Source: Malus domestica
Taxonomy: Eukaryota > Streptophyta > Magnoliopsida > Rosales > Rosaceae
Assembly: GCF_042453785.1 (NCBI RefSeq)
Contig: NC_091673.1
Span: forward strand, 6,164,501-6,228,500
Direction: 5' to 3'
DNA: 64,000 nucleotides
Shown here in pieces: positions 16,046 to 26,224 of the stretch. Position 1 is the stretch's first letter. Each line of letters opens with the position of its first letter. The notes under the pieces are model-generated. The model searched no databases, was not told the origin of the DNA, and saw only the letters and a program-made list of their open reading frames with translations. Both the position numbers and the translations under genes were made by a program.

Positions 16046-16198
16046 GAGAATTTTAACGAGACACTCTTGGTACTGTTCATTTTAACGAAAATGACATTGT
16101 TACACTAAAAAGTTACTCATGGTACTATTCACTTACAACACATTTTTGTCATTTTGATTAAAATTCAAAATTTTTAAGTTATTTTCATTAGTTTTCTT
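16046..16198 (+). mobile_element. 154-bp MITE family, copy 1 (9-bp TSD)
   Basis: The element is bounded by a direct 9-base duplication, TTGTATTTT (16037-16045 and 16199-16207). Copy B of the duplicated segment has a single TTGTATTTT at the same place (about 26904) and lacks the 153 bases. Ends are TTTTAACGA-type and CATTAGTTTTCTT. The 9-base duplication fits Mutator-like elements. Confidence 0.88.
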
Positions 16199-16819
16199 TT
16201 GTATTTTATCCTTAAAAGCATTTACCACGAGAATTCATAGCGATTCAAAAACCAAAATATGCAGATCAATGATAATATCCACAAGTTAAATATACAGCTC
16301 TATACTGCAATATTTATCATACAAATCTACCCAATTAGAGTGGACCAGTACAGATATATACAGGGTGTGCACCACTTTTTTGATATAATTTTTTACATAA
16401 GTTTTTGTAGGGCTTACTCTGGAATGTTTTTCAATGATCCGAATAGTATATCTTTTAGGTATTTCCTCAAATATCATGTCTATCAAAATCACCAAAATTT
16501 AAAATCATATGACCATTAGATTGGTTTAGGATTTTTTTGTAAAACCGTTTAGTCTATTTATTTTCACTACAGACAAATGTCTTAATGATTTTGAATTTGT
16601 TTAATTTTTTGTAAGGATGATATATGAATGATGCCCTAAAAGATAGACGATTTGAATTTTTGGAAATATGAGATCATATATATTGTGCAGTATAGCTAGT
16701 TGTTGCTATACATATAAATACATGTGAGTTCCACGAAAACTTGTGTCAAAGGTTGTGTAAAAACAAGTAGTACCACGAATCCGCATCCCATATATATTGC
16801 AGCATAGCTAGCTGCTGTT

Positions 16820-16852
<33 letters not shown>

Positions 16853-16871
16853 TATATATATGTATGTATAG

Positions 16872-16995
16872 AATAATGATATTCACTTGCCTATTTTTAC
16901 TACACAAACGCCTTTGTTAATTATAGGTCCCTAATCTTCTTCAATTCATTCAATGTCAAAGATTAAGAGAAATGTGTGAAAAGAACAAATGGATG

Positions 16996-17001
<6 letters not shown>
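16872..17001. mobile_element. Fold-back MITE, second family, copy A
   Basis: Ends with ATTCACTTGCCTATTTTTAC on the left and, inverted, AATGGATGTGCAAAAT on the right. Related copies are at 27535-27672 and, split by another element, 28922-29712. It is followed by a (TA)n run at about 17001-17026. Confidence 0.55.
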
Positions 17002-17027
<26 letters not shown>

Positions 17028-17593
17028 GTGGGTAGCTCTGAAGCCTCTGAAGCAGTGATTGATTATTCCACAGCAGCTCGAAAGTTTGCTTTCTGATAAT
17101 GCTTTCTATTGTCCCTTCTAATATAACAGTGGCAGTTTTACAGCGATGTTTCATCCCTTAATCCCCTGGGCAGAAGAACATAAATGTTGTATAGCAACAT
17201 ACACTGTAAATATCAGTCGTCTACTGATATTCCAGCTAATTGTTTGATGAACAACATTTACTATTCGTACGTTAAAATCGTTTAGGTATATTATTTAATT
17301 GCTTGATCATGACTTCACAACGATCGGTATCCAATACATATCGATCCCCGTATATAATGTGAGAAAAATAATATGAAACGAGGTCTGTTAAAAAATATTA
17401 ATTTTGTGATACACTAAATTATATAGACACAAAAACTGAAAACGAAATTTGAACGAAAGGGATTGCTGTTCTCCATGACCAAACATGAAACATCATTTGA
17501 AAATTTGTAAAAGGTCAACGATCGAGAAAGACGTTCGTAGATGTTGCATTTTCTAGCAGCTAGGCCACCCAAGTGGTTAGCTTGGTCCACAAG

Positions 17594-18268
17594 GGTACCG
17601 TTTGGTACGCAAGTGGGACAAAACGGGACAAAACGAGACGGAATAGGACGGAACGGAGGTTTCATGCTACGTTTGGTGTACACTCGGGCCAAAATGGAAC
17701 GAAGAAATAAATGACAATCGTACCCATCCACTCCAACGAGTTCGACCTTACCTGAGCCACCGTCGACGAGTTCAACATCATCCCTCACATCTTACGCCTA
17801 ATCTTCGCCGTCCCAGCCCTCAAGCGAAGACGTCGGTCGCATCTTGTGAGTGGGTGGTCTTGAGGTTTTCGCGACAAAGGGCGATGGTCTCGTTGTGGGA
17901 CTAGCAAGGAGGAGGAGGCGGCGGGAGGAAGGTGGGGGTTGGGTTCGAATGGGTTTACTGGGATTGGGTTAGCATGCTTTGCTGGGTTTGTGGTGGAGGA
18001 GGAGGAGGCTACAAGAGAGAAGGAGGGTAGAAGAGAAGGAGGCTACGGGAGAGAGGGTAGATAGTGAAATTAATGAAAAAGAGGAGGGGTATTGTTGACC
18101 AAAAAGTTATAATTTTGTGTTCCATGAGCTACAACAAGTTGTTCCAAGGGGAGGGTGGCACACAAAATTAACTAAAATTTGTTCAACAGAACAACACGTC
18201 CCAGGCAAATTAGCGCATCAAACGTGGGACGAATGTGTTCCGTCTCATTCCACTTACCAAACGGTACC
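17594..18268. mobile_element. Non-autonomous TIR transposon, PIF/Harbinger-like, copy A
   Basis: The element starts GGTACCGTTTGGTACG and ends with the inverted copy, ACCAAACGGTACC, giving terminal repeats of about 14-15 bases. It is flanked by a 3-base duplication, AAG (17591-17593 and 18269-18271). Inside are GC-rich GGGACAAAACGGGAC repeats but no transposase. The same element occupies the same site in copy B (36171-36847), so it was there before the duplication. A 3-base target duplication with no CACTA end suggests PIF/Harbinger, although AAG is not the usual TWA target. Confidence 0.75.
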
Positions 18269-18789
18269 AAGATGCATGAGTCGATCACTCAGTAGCTAGC
18301 TAATATAATATTATAATGGAGAAATTAGGTTCACATCCTTCTTTTTGCTACTCTATTGATTAAAATCCTATTCATTTTCAATTTTTGATAATAACATCAT
18401 TTTATTTGAATAATAAAATATTTTTATTTTTAAATATATTCCTTTAGTGTTAAAAATGTTACAATTAGTATATTTATATTTATGGCTAAATTTTTATCAT
18501 ATATTTTTATTTTTAGTTTGTACCTATTTTTAATTTGTACCAATTTTTTTTTCATTTTTAATTTGTACCCATATATTAGCTTCTTTTTGTGCCCATATTT
18601 TTAAAGTTTTATTTGTGTTTGTACCCATGTGTATACTGTCATGTGACATTGTATATTTAAATAAATGAAAACTAATGAAAAGGGCTTCAAATCTTTACAT
18701 TTTAATAAAAAAAAACCACCCATAAACTTTATTTAATAATAAGGACAAAAGACTAATAAAAAAAAATAAAAAACAAAAACTAACACCGA

Positions 18790-18982
18790 AGAAGAGTTTT
18801 TGATAATCTTTACAATCGTAAAGCCTTGACTCTCGAATCGCTATAAGGAGCTTGGAAAGGTGGTCGTCTTTTATGAGCTCTTCAACATCAATGAAGGTGT
18901 TGATTGGTTTCTGACGCAGAGCTCGGTAAAGATGGCTAACGAAGCCCATGCGAGTGTCTTCCCCTTTGAAATTGATGAACAC
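18790..18982 (-). pseudogene. TIR-domain (TNL resistance gene) fragment
   Basis: On the minus strand about 60 codons match the start of a plant TIR domain: FKGEDTRMGFVSHLYRAL, INTFIDVEELIKDD and LLIAIRESR. In intact TNL immune receptors the TIR domain has NADase activity that signals cell death. Here only the first third remains. No NB-ARC or LRR follows, and the frame runs into unrelated sequence after LYDCKDYQK. It lies in the copy-A-specific insertion, so it was probably carried in with it. Confidence 0.75.
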
Positions 18983-19029
18983 ATTGTTTTTCCAACGACG
19001 ACTAGAGGAGGAGGAGGAAGAAGAAGAAG

Positions 19030-19095
19030 AAGAGGTGTTGATTGTTTTCTGACGCAGAGCTTTGTAATGATGGTTGACAAAGCCTCTGAACCATT
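19030..19095 (-). pseudogene. Second, shorter TIR-domain fragment
   Basis: Read on the minus strand, a stretch encoding GFVNHHYKALRQKTINTS is a diverged duplicate of the GFVSHLYRALRQKPINTF part of the fragment at 18790-18982. A GGA/AGA-rich run separates the two. It is too short to encode anything functional. Confidence 0.6.
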
Positions 19096-20601
19096 AATCG
19101 CACTTGGTCGGCGATGATTGAGCAGCTAAGAGTAAAAGGAATGTAAGAACATAAATTCTCAATTGATCTACACACTGGATCACCAAGTCTGGTCGATACC
19201 AACTACCAAGTCAATGAGTCAATGCAAAAGGGAGAAAGGAAATTATGCTTTATGTGTTTTCACATCGTCTTCAAGGAACTGTCGGTGTGAAAATGAGTGT
19301 GCATATGAGTGGGTACAATAAAAGAGAATTTAAGAAATTAAATTATGCTTTATGTGCTTTCACATCTTCTTCCCATTTGAGGCATATGAGTGGGTACCAG
19401 AAAAGAGAAAAAGAAGTCTTTTTCTTTGATTTAATATATTTATGTGAAAAGAAGTTTCATAAACAATTTCATTAGTTTCATAAACAATGTCATAAGTTTC
19501 ATAAATAGTGTAGTAAGTTTCAAAAACAGTGTACCGTGAGTCTGTGCGTCAAATTTTTTGTCCTTTTTATTAAAATTATGTCTTTTTCATTAAAATTTAA
19601 GTTCTTTTGTCATTCTTATTAAAATTTAAGGGTTTTTCATTAAAATTTAAATCTTTTTAATTAAATAAAGTTATAACATGATTTTTTATTAAAATAAACT
19701 TAGTCAAGCCTTTTTCATGAAAGTTCCCTTTAATCAATGATAGAAAAATTACATATGGTATATTTATGTTTTATGCCTAAACTTTGTATCATATATTTAT
19801 ATTTTTAATTTGTACCCACTTTTAATTTGCAACATTTTTTTTTGTAAATTTGTAGTATTTTCTTTTTAATTTTATTTTGTACCCATGTATTAATTTCTTT
19901 TAGCGCCTATATTTTTTAAAAATTCATTTGTACTCATAATTTTTTAATCTTTTATCTGTACTCTAATTTATTTATAATGTACCCATTCTTCTTTATTAAT
20001 GTACCACTTTGTTATATGTGAAATGTACCAATTTTTTTGTAAAATGTACCAATTTTTTTAACACTATGGATACATTCTTTTGCCATTTCTTATTTCTTAT
20101 TTTTACATAGTTTTTTTTTATCCATTTATTCAATCAAAATGTTTGAATTTTTTTATTTTAACCATTTCTAATAGTATTATAATAAGGGATTTTAAATTTA
20201 TAGGATTATAAATCTCATAAAATATCAAACAATTAATATCAAAACTATAAAAATATAAATATTAATTATAATGAGGTGTACAAAGTCAAGAGACTTTGAT
20301 CAAACTTTGAATACTAAGGATTAGGGACCGCATCCGAAGTATCACTATCATAATTAAATTGAATCCATGGAAATCGATGCTATCCGGTTGCCTAGCCGAC
20401 AATCCAAATTATTTACAAAAATACAAAAGACTTCCCCTGCAGTACTACTGCAAACCCGGAAATTAACAAGTTCGGTACTACATAATTATATGTATACATA
20501 TACACTTGAACATCTAAAACACAAGCTATAACTTTCCTCTAAAATCTAATCCCTCGGAGCCCTTTTATTTGTCTCCTAATCTGTGTGTGTTGCCGGAAAA
20601 A

Positions 20602-21070
20602 ATGGAAGGAGAATATGAGTACAAGAAGCGGTTATGGACAAAGGAGGAGGATGAGATTCTCCTGGACTACATAATAAGGGTACATGGAAGAGGCCACTGG
20701 AACCGCATTCCCAAGGTCACCGGTAAGAGCTATCAGTGGTATATCTATATATCTATCTATCTATATATATGCTGCACAAATCTATAGTACTAGTGTATAA
20801 ATATGCAATATATGCACTTAAATTCTTTTTTATTCCTAGAAATTATAGTACTGATTTAGTTATATACGTAGGGTTAAGGAGGAGCGGGAAGAGCTGCAGG
20901 TTGAGGTGGCTCAACCATCTCAGCCCAAATGTGAAGCGCGGGGATTTTTCTGAGGAAGAAGAAGACCTCATTATCAGACTTCACAATCTCCTTGGAAACA
21001 GGTTGTCTCTATATCCTTCCTTAATTTCATCTTCTTTTTCCTCTTTCCATATAATAGTTGGAACACACAC

Positions 21071-21139
<69 letters not shown>

Positions 21140-21761
21140 TGCAATTTACATACTCAGGCAATATATATAGAAACATAATACACGACACACACACACGAAA
21201 CCCCTTCTGAAGGGGATCGCGGTCTACTATTGATGGCTAATGCTCTTGTGTTTGACGTGTTCGTGACCATGTATTAACCATGCATAATAGCCTTGTTATA
21301 ATGTTGAGCCAGAAAATAAGGCAAAGTCACTAAACGCTAAACATTCATTATATATATACTCGCTACTTGGTCACGAAACAGTCAAATAGGAGAGCACTAC
21401 TTTATCTCGCTCCATAAACAGTGAAGCGAGATCCCCTTCTGTTTTGGAGTACTGGTAAGACCAATAATTGAAATATATATGGGTAAATATAAGTTAACAC
21501 AACTCGTTTTATTCTTATTAAAGTTGTTAATTAATCACTGATTATCCTGTTTAATTTGCGCCAAGGTGGTCTCTGATTGCGGGGCGTGTACCAGGAAGAA
21601 CTGACAACCAAGTAAAGAACTACTGGAACAATCATTTGTACAAAAAGCTTAACGCCATAAAAAAGCGGCAGACACCTAGAAAAGCTGCTGTTGTTTCGGC
21701 AAAATTCAAAATTTGTCAGCAAAGTGTCTTTCCTGAGGAAAAAATTTGTCGGCAATTTTGA
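20602..21761 (+). pseudogene. R2R3-MYB, copy A, altered and 3'-truncated
   Basis: Exons at 20602-20722, 20872-21001 and 21566-21761 join into a 148-residue frame matching the intact MYB at 37152-38509 through R2, R3 and about 20 residues beyond. Three differences matter. An extra ATA codon (DYIIRVHG instead of DYIRVHG) changes the first tryptophan spacing in R2 from 19 to 20 residues. Arg31 of copy B is His here. The frame leaves MYB homology after about position 21697, reads through CACTA-like DNA and stops at 21759. The acidic C-terminal half of copy B is missing. A short R2R3-only protein could still be made, so 'pseudogene' is inference from the broken repeat spacing and lost tail. Confidence 0.8.
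21064..21130. repeat. (AC)n microsatellite in MYB copy A intron 2
   Basis: A nearly pure AC run of about 65 bases. At the matching position in copy B (about 37583-37645) the tract is a mixed (CA), (CG) and (TA) array, so the two copies have diverged faster here than in the exons. Confidence 0.9.
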
Positions 21762-22545
21762 TGCACAGAGCATGTCGCCTAAGATTTTTGCTGATGAATT
21801 TTGGTATTTCTTTGACTAAGATTCAACTTTTTCCGTCGAAATCTTATTTGTTGGCTTTTCCGTCTTTTCCGACAAACATTTTTGTCAGTACAAGCCTTTT
21901 TAGCCGATGAATAATACTTTTTAGCTTACAAAATGTGTTTGTCGTCATGGATATTTTGTCGGCACAACCTTCTCTCGGCCGACAAATTGGTTTTGTCAGG
22001 AAGGCATTTAATTTATATAAAAAAAATGCTTTGATGCTCAGCTCTTACATATGCATATCAAAATATAATAGACAATTGTTAAGAAATAATATTTTATTGA
22101 TTGATATGTTGAATGTACATCCAGAGTGCTATACAAAAGCATCGTTAGTTAAATCATAAAACAATTGAAAGAAGGGAGTTTTGACGAAAAGCCTGTGGTA
22201 CTGTTCACTTTAACGAAAAACCACATTTTTACACTAAAAAGTCAAACATGGTACTATTCACTTTATCCTTTATTTTATTCTTATCGTTAAAACTCAAAGT
22301 TTTCAAGTTCTTTTCATTAATTTTCCTTTGAAAGAATGTTACACATGAACCAAATAAAAAATATCAAAAGTCGTGGACTGAAACTGTTCACACAAAAGCT
22401 CCCATTGTCATGGTCTCTCGTCCATCTCTGCAACATGATTGGCTAATGGCTCCTCAGGCGACCCAAACTCTCATGTAACTCAAACTTGAACTCCCTGCAT
22501 CGACTAGCCATGAATCTATTGAGGTAGTCATGTAAGACATATTCT
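21698..22545 (-). mobile_element. CACTA (En/Spm)-like remnant with transposase piece
   Basis: From about 21698 the DNA that interrupts MYB exon 3 is dense in short direct and inverted copies of TTTGTCGGC and GCCGACAAA, the style of CACTA subterminal repeats. On the minus strand at about 22370-22545 two adjacent frames read YLNRFMASRCREFKFELHE and GSPEEPLANHVAEMDERP. This resembles the plant Transposase_24 domain, with one frameshift between them. The CACTA ends are not visible, so the outer limits are uncertain. It encloses a 154-bp MITE. Confidence 0.5.
22174..22327 (+). mobile_element. 154-bp MITE family, copy 2 (9-bp TSD)
   Basis: Starts GGGAGTTTTGACGAAAAG and ends CATTAATTTTCCT, flanked by a perfect 9-base duplication TTGAAAGAA (22165-22173 and 22328-22336). 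It shares the internal TACTGTTCACTTTAACGAAA and ACACTAAAAAGTCAA with the other copies. Confidence 0.88.
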
Positions 22546-22658
22546 AAAATCACAACAACAAGACATTAGGATCACGAATAAAACAAATCAATATAAAATA
22601 GAGATCGACTAATTATATTAAACTTATCTGTAAAATACGGAAGACATGGTTATGAAGG

Positions 22659-23818
22659 TGTTTGGACCCAAATTTACACCATCGACCCATGTAATCAAGG
22701 CCGTTGAATGAGCAAAGTTTCTGTTTGGGCCCAAAATAATAGTTTGGGCCGAGTATAGAATCATTCTCGGCCCGGAAGGCCTTGCGACAAGAATACCATG
22801 GATCGTTTAGTACGTGGGCCTCCAAACCTAGGTCGGCTGGGTCATAACGCAAGAAGTCGAGTCCTAATGCAATGAGGAGTCTCGGCAAGACCCGGAAGCG
22901 AATCCGGCTCGGTTAAGGACTAGGTTCACAATCCTAGTGAAAGTATGACTGGTCGAGTTGGTACTGATCAGGAGAAGAAGACCTAGTCCGAGTAGGTTTT
23001 TAACTCGACCTTGGGGGGGCCGTTGCTATAAATAGAAGAGACTGCGCATCATTCAAGGACCCCTGCAAATCAATGCGCAAACTCTCAACAACTTGAGATT
23101 TTTTTCTTTCTTTTTCGCTGACACATCTTCCGTTGGCATCAACAGCACTGTGGAAGCAACCGGTGATATCTTAAGTCGGCATAGATAGCTCTGTCACCGT
23201 AGAATCAGTCGATCTCGCAGTATCTTTCGTTGGCATCAACAGCACTGCGGCGAGAATGGTTGATTACCTATCCAAGTCTCGGTCGAGGAGGATTTCCGGA
23301 TCCTTATTGATTGAGGTCATCTCATTAGCCTTCTCGGCGAAGTGAGGTGTTACGGTATATCGAGCTCGGCGCTTTGCTCGCCGAGTTATTTTATGATTGG
23401 ATATTCCCAAGTGGGATTTAGAGTTCGGCATTTGGACGGCCGAACCACGTTCACCATTAAAACTTATATTTGCTTTGAGTACTTGTGCCCTTACACTCTG
23501 GTGTCGATTCGGCGTGAGTTTACTCTGACGAATAACATCACTGTGACTGAATCCGACGACGACGACTCGTGAACTTCGTAAGAATAGTAACCTTGTCTTC
23601 AGGTTCGAGAGCCCCAGAGGTCGAGACGTGTTCCTTTCTCGACCATAATCGCAAGACGCAGAAGTCAGCCTCGCACCCAACGCAACATCAACAAAATTTA
23701 CTCCTTGGCCGAGCTCGGCCGACGAGTTGGCACGCCCCGCATTCACCGAAGGACGTAGTTAGCTTATAGATTACTCGGCCTGCGCGCCACGTAGGCTTGG
23801 TAGTTTTTAGGGTCAACA
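22659..23818 (+). mobile_element. Solo LTR, 1160 bp, with 5-bp target duplication
   Basis: The sequence begins TGTTTGGACCC and ends GGGTCAACA (TG...CA) and is flanked by a perfect 5-base duplication, GAAGG (22654-22658 and 23819-23823). An internal TATA box (TATAAATAG, 23027-23035) is well placed for an LTR promoter on the plus strand. There is no primer-binding site, polypurine tract or coding region on either side, so this is a solo LTR left by recombination. It is richer in GC and in CTCGGC/GCCGAG motifs than its surroundings. The open frames on both strands within it are not genes. Confidence 0.85.
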
Positions 23819-23823
23819 GAAGG

Positions 23824-25341
23824 TGAAGTCATTGATGAACACTAGGTTGTCTTCTACTTCCAATACTTCAAAATATCTCTCTACCGTGAATAGGGTTTGG
23901 CGTGAATGAGAGAACAAGCGTATGGAAGCAGAGACTTAACCATAGTATTTATATCATTAGGGTTTAATCATAACCAGCCTATTATTGGTTGTGAAAGTCG
24001 AACCCTATCACTTAAGTGTTTAAGCCCCACCATGATACTGTATCTTTGTAGTGAAATCCATCAGATTTCTTTTAGGTCAATTGCAAAGGATAAGACTTCA
24101 TAATCCTTATTTCATTTGGACTATCAGATTACTTAAGTTGTTAACAACTCAATAAACAAGTGGCCTACAACATAAGTAATCCAATACATCATTCATTGTC
24201 ATTCACAACCTTACAAGTCATAGTTTTCGTAAACAGTTAGATTGCAATAATGATTAGAAGCTCTCAAATGTGCTAAATATCATTCCACTATATTGAAATA
24301 ATGATAGAGATCGTAAAAAATATACTGGAAGCTTCTCAGAGTCTAACTCCTAAAATTAGAGTCTTTAGTTCCACAAAACACAAGAAAATGAGCATTCCCA
24401 GCTTTAGATCAAATTACCTTCAAAAGTTCAATAACCCCGCATATGCAAACTCAAACATTTAAAAATATTATATTACGAGTGCAATTATATATTTCTCGTT
24501 TAATAATAGCAATATCAGAAATGTGAGCATTTGTCATCAAGCAAGAGGTGGCTTACTGAAGAGCATCAAACCTTGGGACGATATAGCACCATAGTAGAAA
24601 ATGAGGCAGAGCTGCAATATATAACAACATAGTAGTACAAAAAAATATATATATGAAAACTTAACATCATATTAGAATCAAGCATATTGTGAGTTTGATT
24701 AAGCATCAGACATTTAACATACAGAGATTCTTGGAGGCCAGGACAATGGTTCATCCAACCTTGTAATGAACATTTCAAACCACCTGCCAATTGAGAGGTT
24801 TTCTTTAGTCCCTTAATAAGATGCAAATCAAAATGAATGAAAGGAGGTACAATAAGTTACCCAATAATAGTTGGTAGCAGTTCAAATCTGGGATTAATTA
24901 GTAGCCCTCAAGTACCAAGAGGTTCTCTTTTAGCCTCTTATGTAATAGCTGACTAAAGTACTCAGTTATTTTCATCCAATCAAGGTATATCAAACATCTG
25001 ATTAAACCACAAACTTCAGAGCTTTATTAGAGTTTACACAGACATGAAAAATCTAACAAAAAGGATTCTTTCAATAAAACATGTAGTGTCAATGTAACAT
25101 AATTAAGATTAAGAGATGAATGATGCCATACAACAACTGTTTTCAGCATAAGAACTCCGTGTACAAGTCTCGCATTTTCTGTGTTGGCATTGAATCCAAT
25201 TCCAATTGCACTTCAAGACAAGATCCTAAAATGCAACGTACAATAAATTTAAACCACTGCACTGTTCAGAACCAAATGATACTAGCATAGTAATATCTAC
25301 ATGGTTACCTGCTGAATGTGAAACATGATGCCAAAAAGACT
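23824..25341. other. Gene-free DNA between the duplicated copies
   Basis: AT-rich DNA without a recognisable gene. A minus-strand frame at 24566-24826 has no known similarity. This stretch and the solo LTR separate copy A from copy B. It may include the remaining part of the CACTA-like element, but no ends were found. Confidence 0.5.
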
Positions 25342-25510
25342 TGCTTTGTCTTTGGTACCTAACGTTCCTCGTAGTTCAATTTCTTACAATTCCCCATGGT
25401 TGGATTTCTTACAACGTTACAAACTGAACCCCAAATTCCCATATAACGATCAGTACGTCGGACTAGCTGCCTTGGAGAACAAGATTTTGACTGGAAAACG
25501 GCGTGGTTAA
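25325..25510 (+). other. Short conserved open frame, copy B
   Basis: A 61-codon frame with two ATGs at its start (25325, 25328) encodes VPNVPRSSISYNSPWLDFL and ends ILTGKRRG. It is the partner of the frame at 14928-15096. The start codons lie just left of the duplicated segment and are therefore not shared. I do not recognise the peptide. It could be a small gene or a relic exon. Confidence 0.35.
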
Positions 25511-25713
25511 CCTCCAGAACGTGGCCTTTGTTGAGTGATGAAAGTAGTTGATGGGCTTATTTGGAGTATAACCCAAATATTTAAACCTTTGGGCCGTCAA
25601 CAAGTTTGCTTTTCTCAATCACCAAATTTGGAATGAAAGGTGTCTACCAAAGCCCAATTCGAATAAGTAACTCTGGTAATGTGATGTCATCACAAGATTA
25701 GGAGGGAAAACTC

Positions 25714-26224
25714 AAAATCTAAAATATCGGTGATATCGAAAATATCAGTAGTCCAAAAATACGGAAATTTCAATGAAAATATCGGGATATTATCGGTATC
25801 GATAAAAATTGAATAAAAACCACAGAAATTGTAAGAAAAACTTGGAATTTTTTATTGAAACTTTGCATGATGTTTATTTAGTCAATTATCTATTAGTTTA
25901 TCACAAAAATTGGAAGGAAATGCATTGCATGATGGATTTAATTGATTTAAGTTGATTATATAGCGAGCTGACAAACATTGTGAGTGTAGAAAATATGTAG
26001 TAATTAATGAAAGAAGTTTAAACACACCATAATCATTTATATATAATGAATTAGTACAATATTTTACACTTTATACATTGCATGGTAAGATACATGAGTG
26101 ACTTAGTACCACATAGAGTTCCTATCAAGGTCTAAAATATCGATGATATCGGAAATATCGGTAGTCTAAAAATACGGAAATTTCGATGGAAATATTTGGA
26201 TAATATCGATATTTTAGACCTTGA
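25714..26224. mobile_element. 511-bp TATCG-rich element found only in copy B
   Basis: Copy A reads straight through this point (GAGAAAACTCGATTTTT), while B carries 511 bases flanked by the direct repeat AAAACTC (25707-25713 and 26225-26231). The ends are inverted (TCTAAAATATCG and CGATATTTTAGA). Both ends carry further direct copies of TAAAATATCGRTGATATCG and AAAATACGGAAATTTC. A 7-8 base target duplication suggests a hAT-like element, without transposase. Confidence 0.72.

Larger units (their letters stand above)
18319..20354. mobile_element. 2-kb insertion found only in copy A
   Basis: Copy B reads directly from ATATTATAAT into TAAATTGAATCC, while copy A has about 2 kb between the same two points. 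A short direct repeat (ATAAT or TAA) remains at both edges. The ends are not clear inverted repeats, and TG/CA ends are only possible, so the class is open. The insert is AT-rich with many ATTTGTACCCA-type repeats. It also has a partial tandem duplication (about 19236-19400), a TTTCATAAACAAT repeat (19455-19530) and fragments of a TIR-domain gene. Confidence 0.7.
14928..21697 (+). repeat. Tandem segmental duplication, copy A
   Basis: From TTGCTCTGTCTTTGGTACC (14928) this segment matches copy B (from 25342) base for base with a few percent divergence. It runs through a short open frame, repeats, a TIR element and a MYB gene to exon 3 of that MYB, where homology stops at about 21697. Relative to B it has an extra MITE (16046-16198) and a 2-kb insertion (about 18319-20354). 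It lacks B's 511-bp element, the 2.7-kb block and the Copia element. Confidence 0.9.

Noticed and set aside
17040-17160. Possible miRNA precursor, conserved in both duplication copies (27721-27840)
   Set aside because: I could not match it to a known plant miRNA or find a convincing stem. Conservation is explained by the recent duplication.
23264-23746. 160-codon minus-strand open frame
   Set aside because: It lies entirely within the solo LTR, has no recognisable domain, and arises from the GC-richer LTR sequence.
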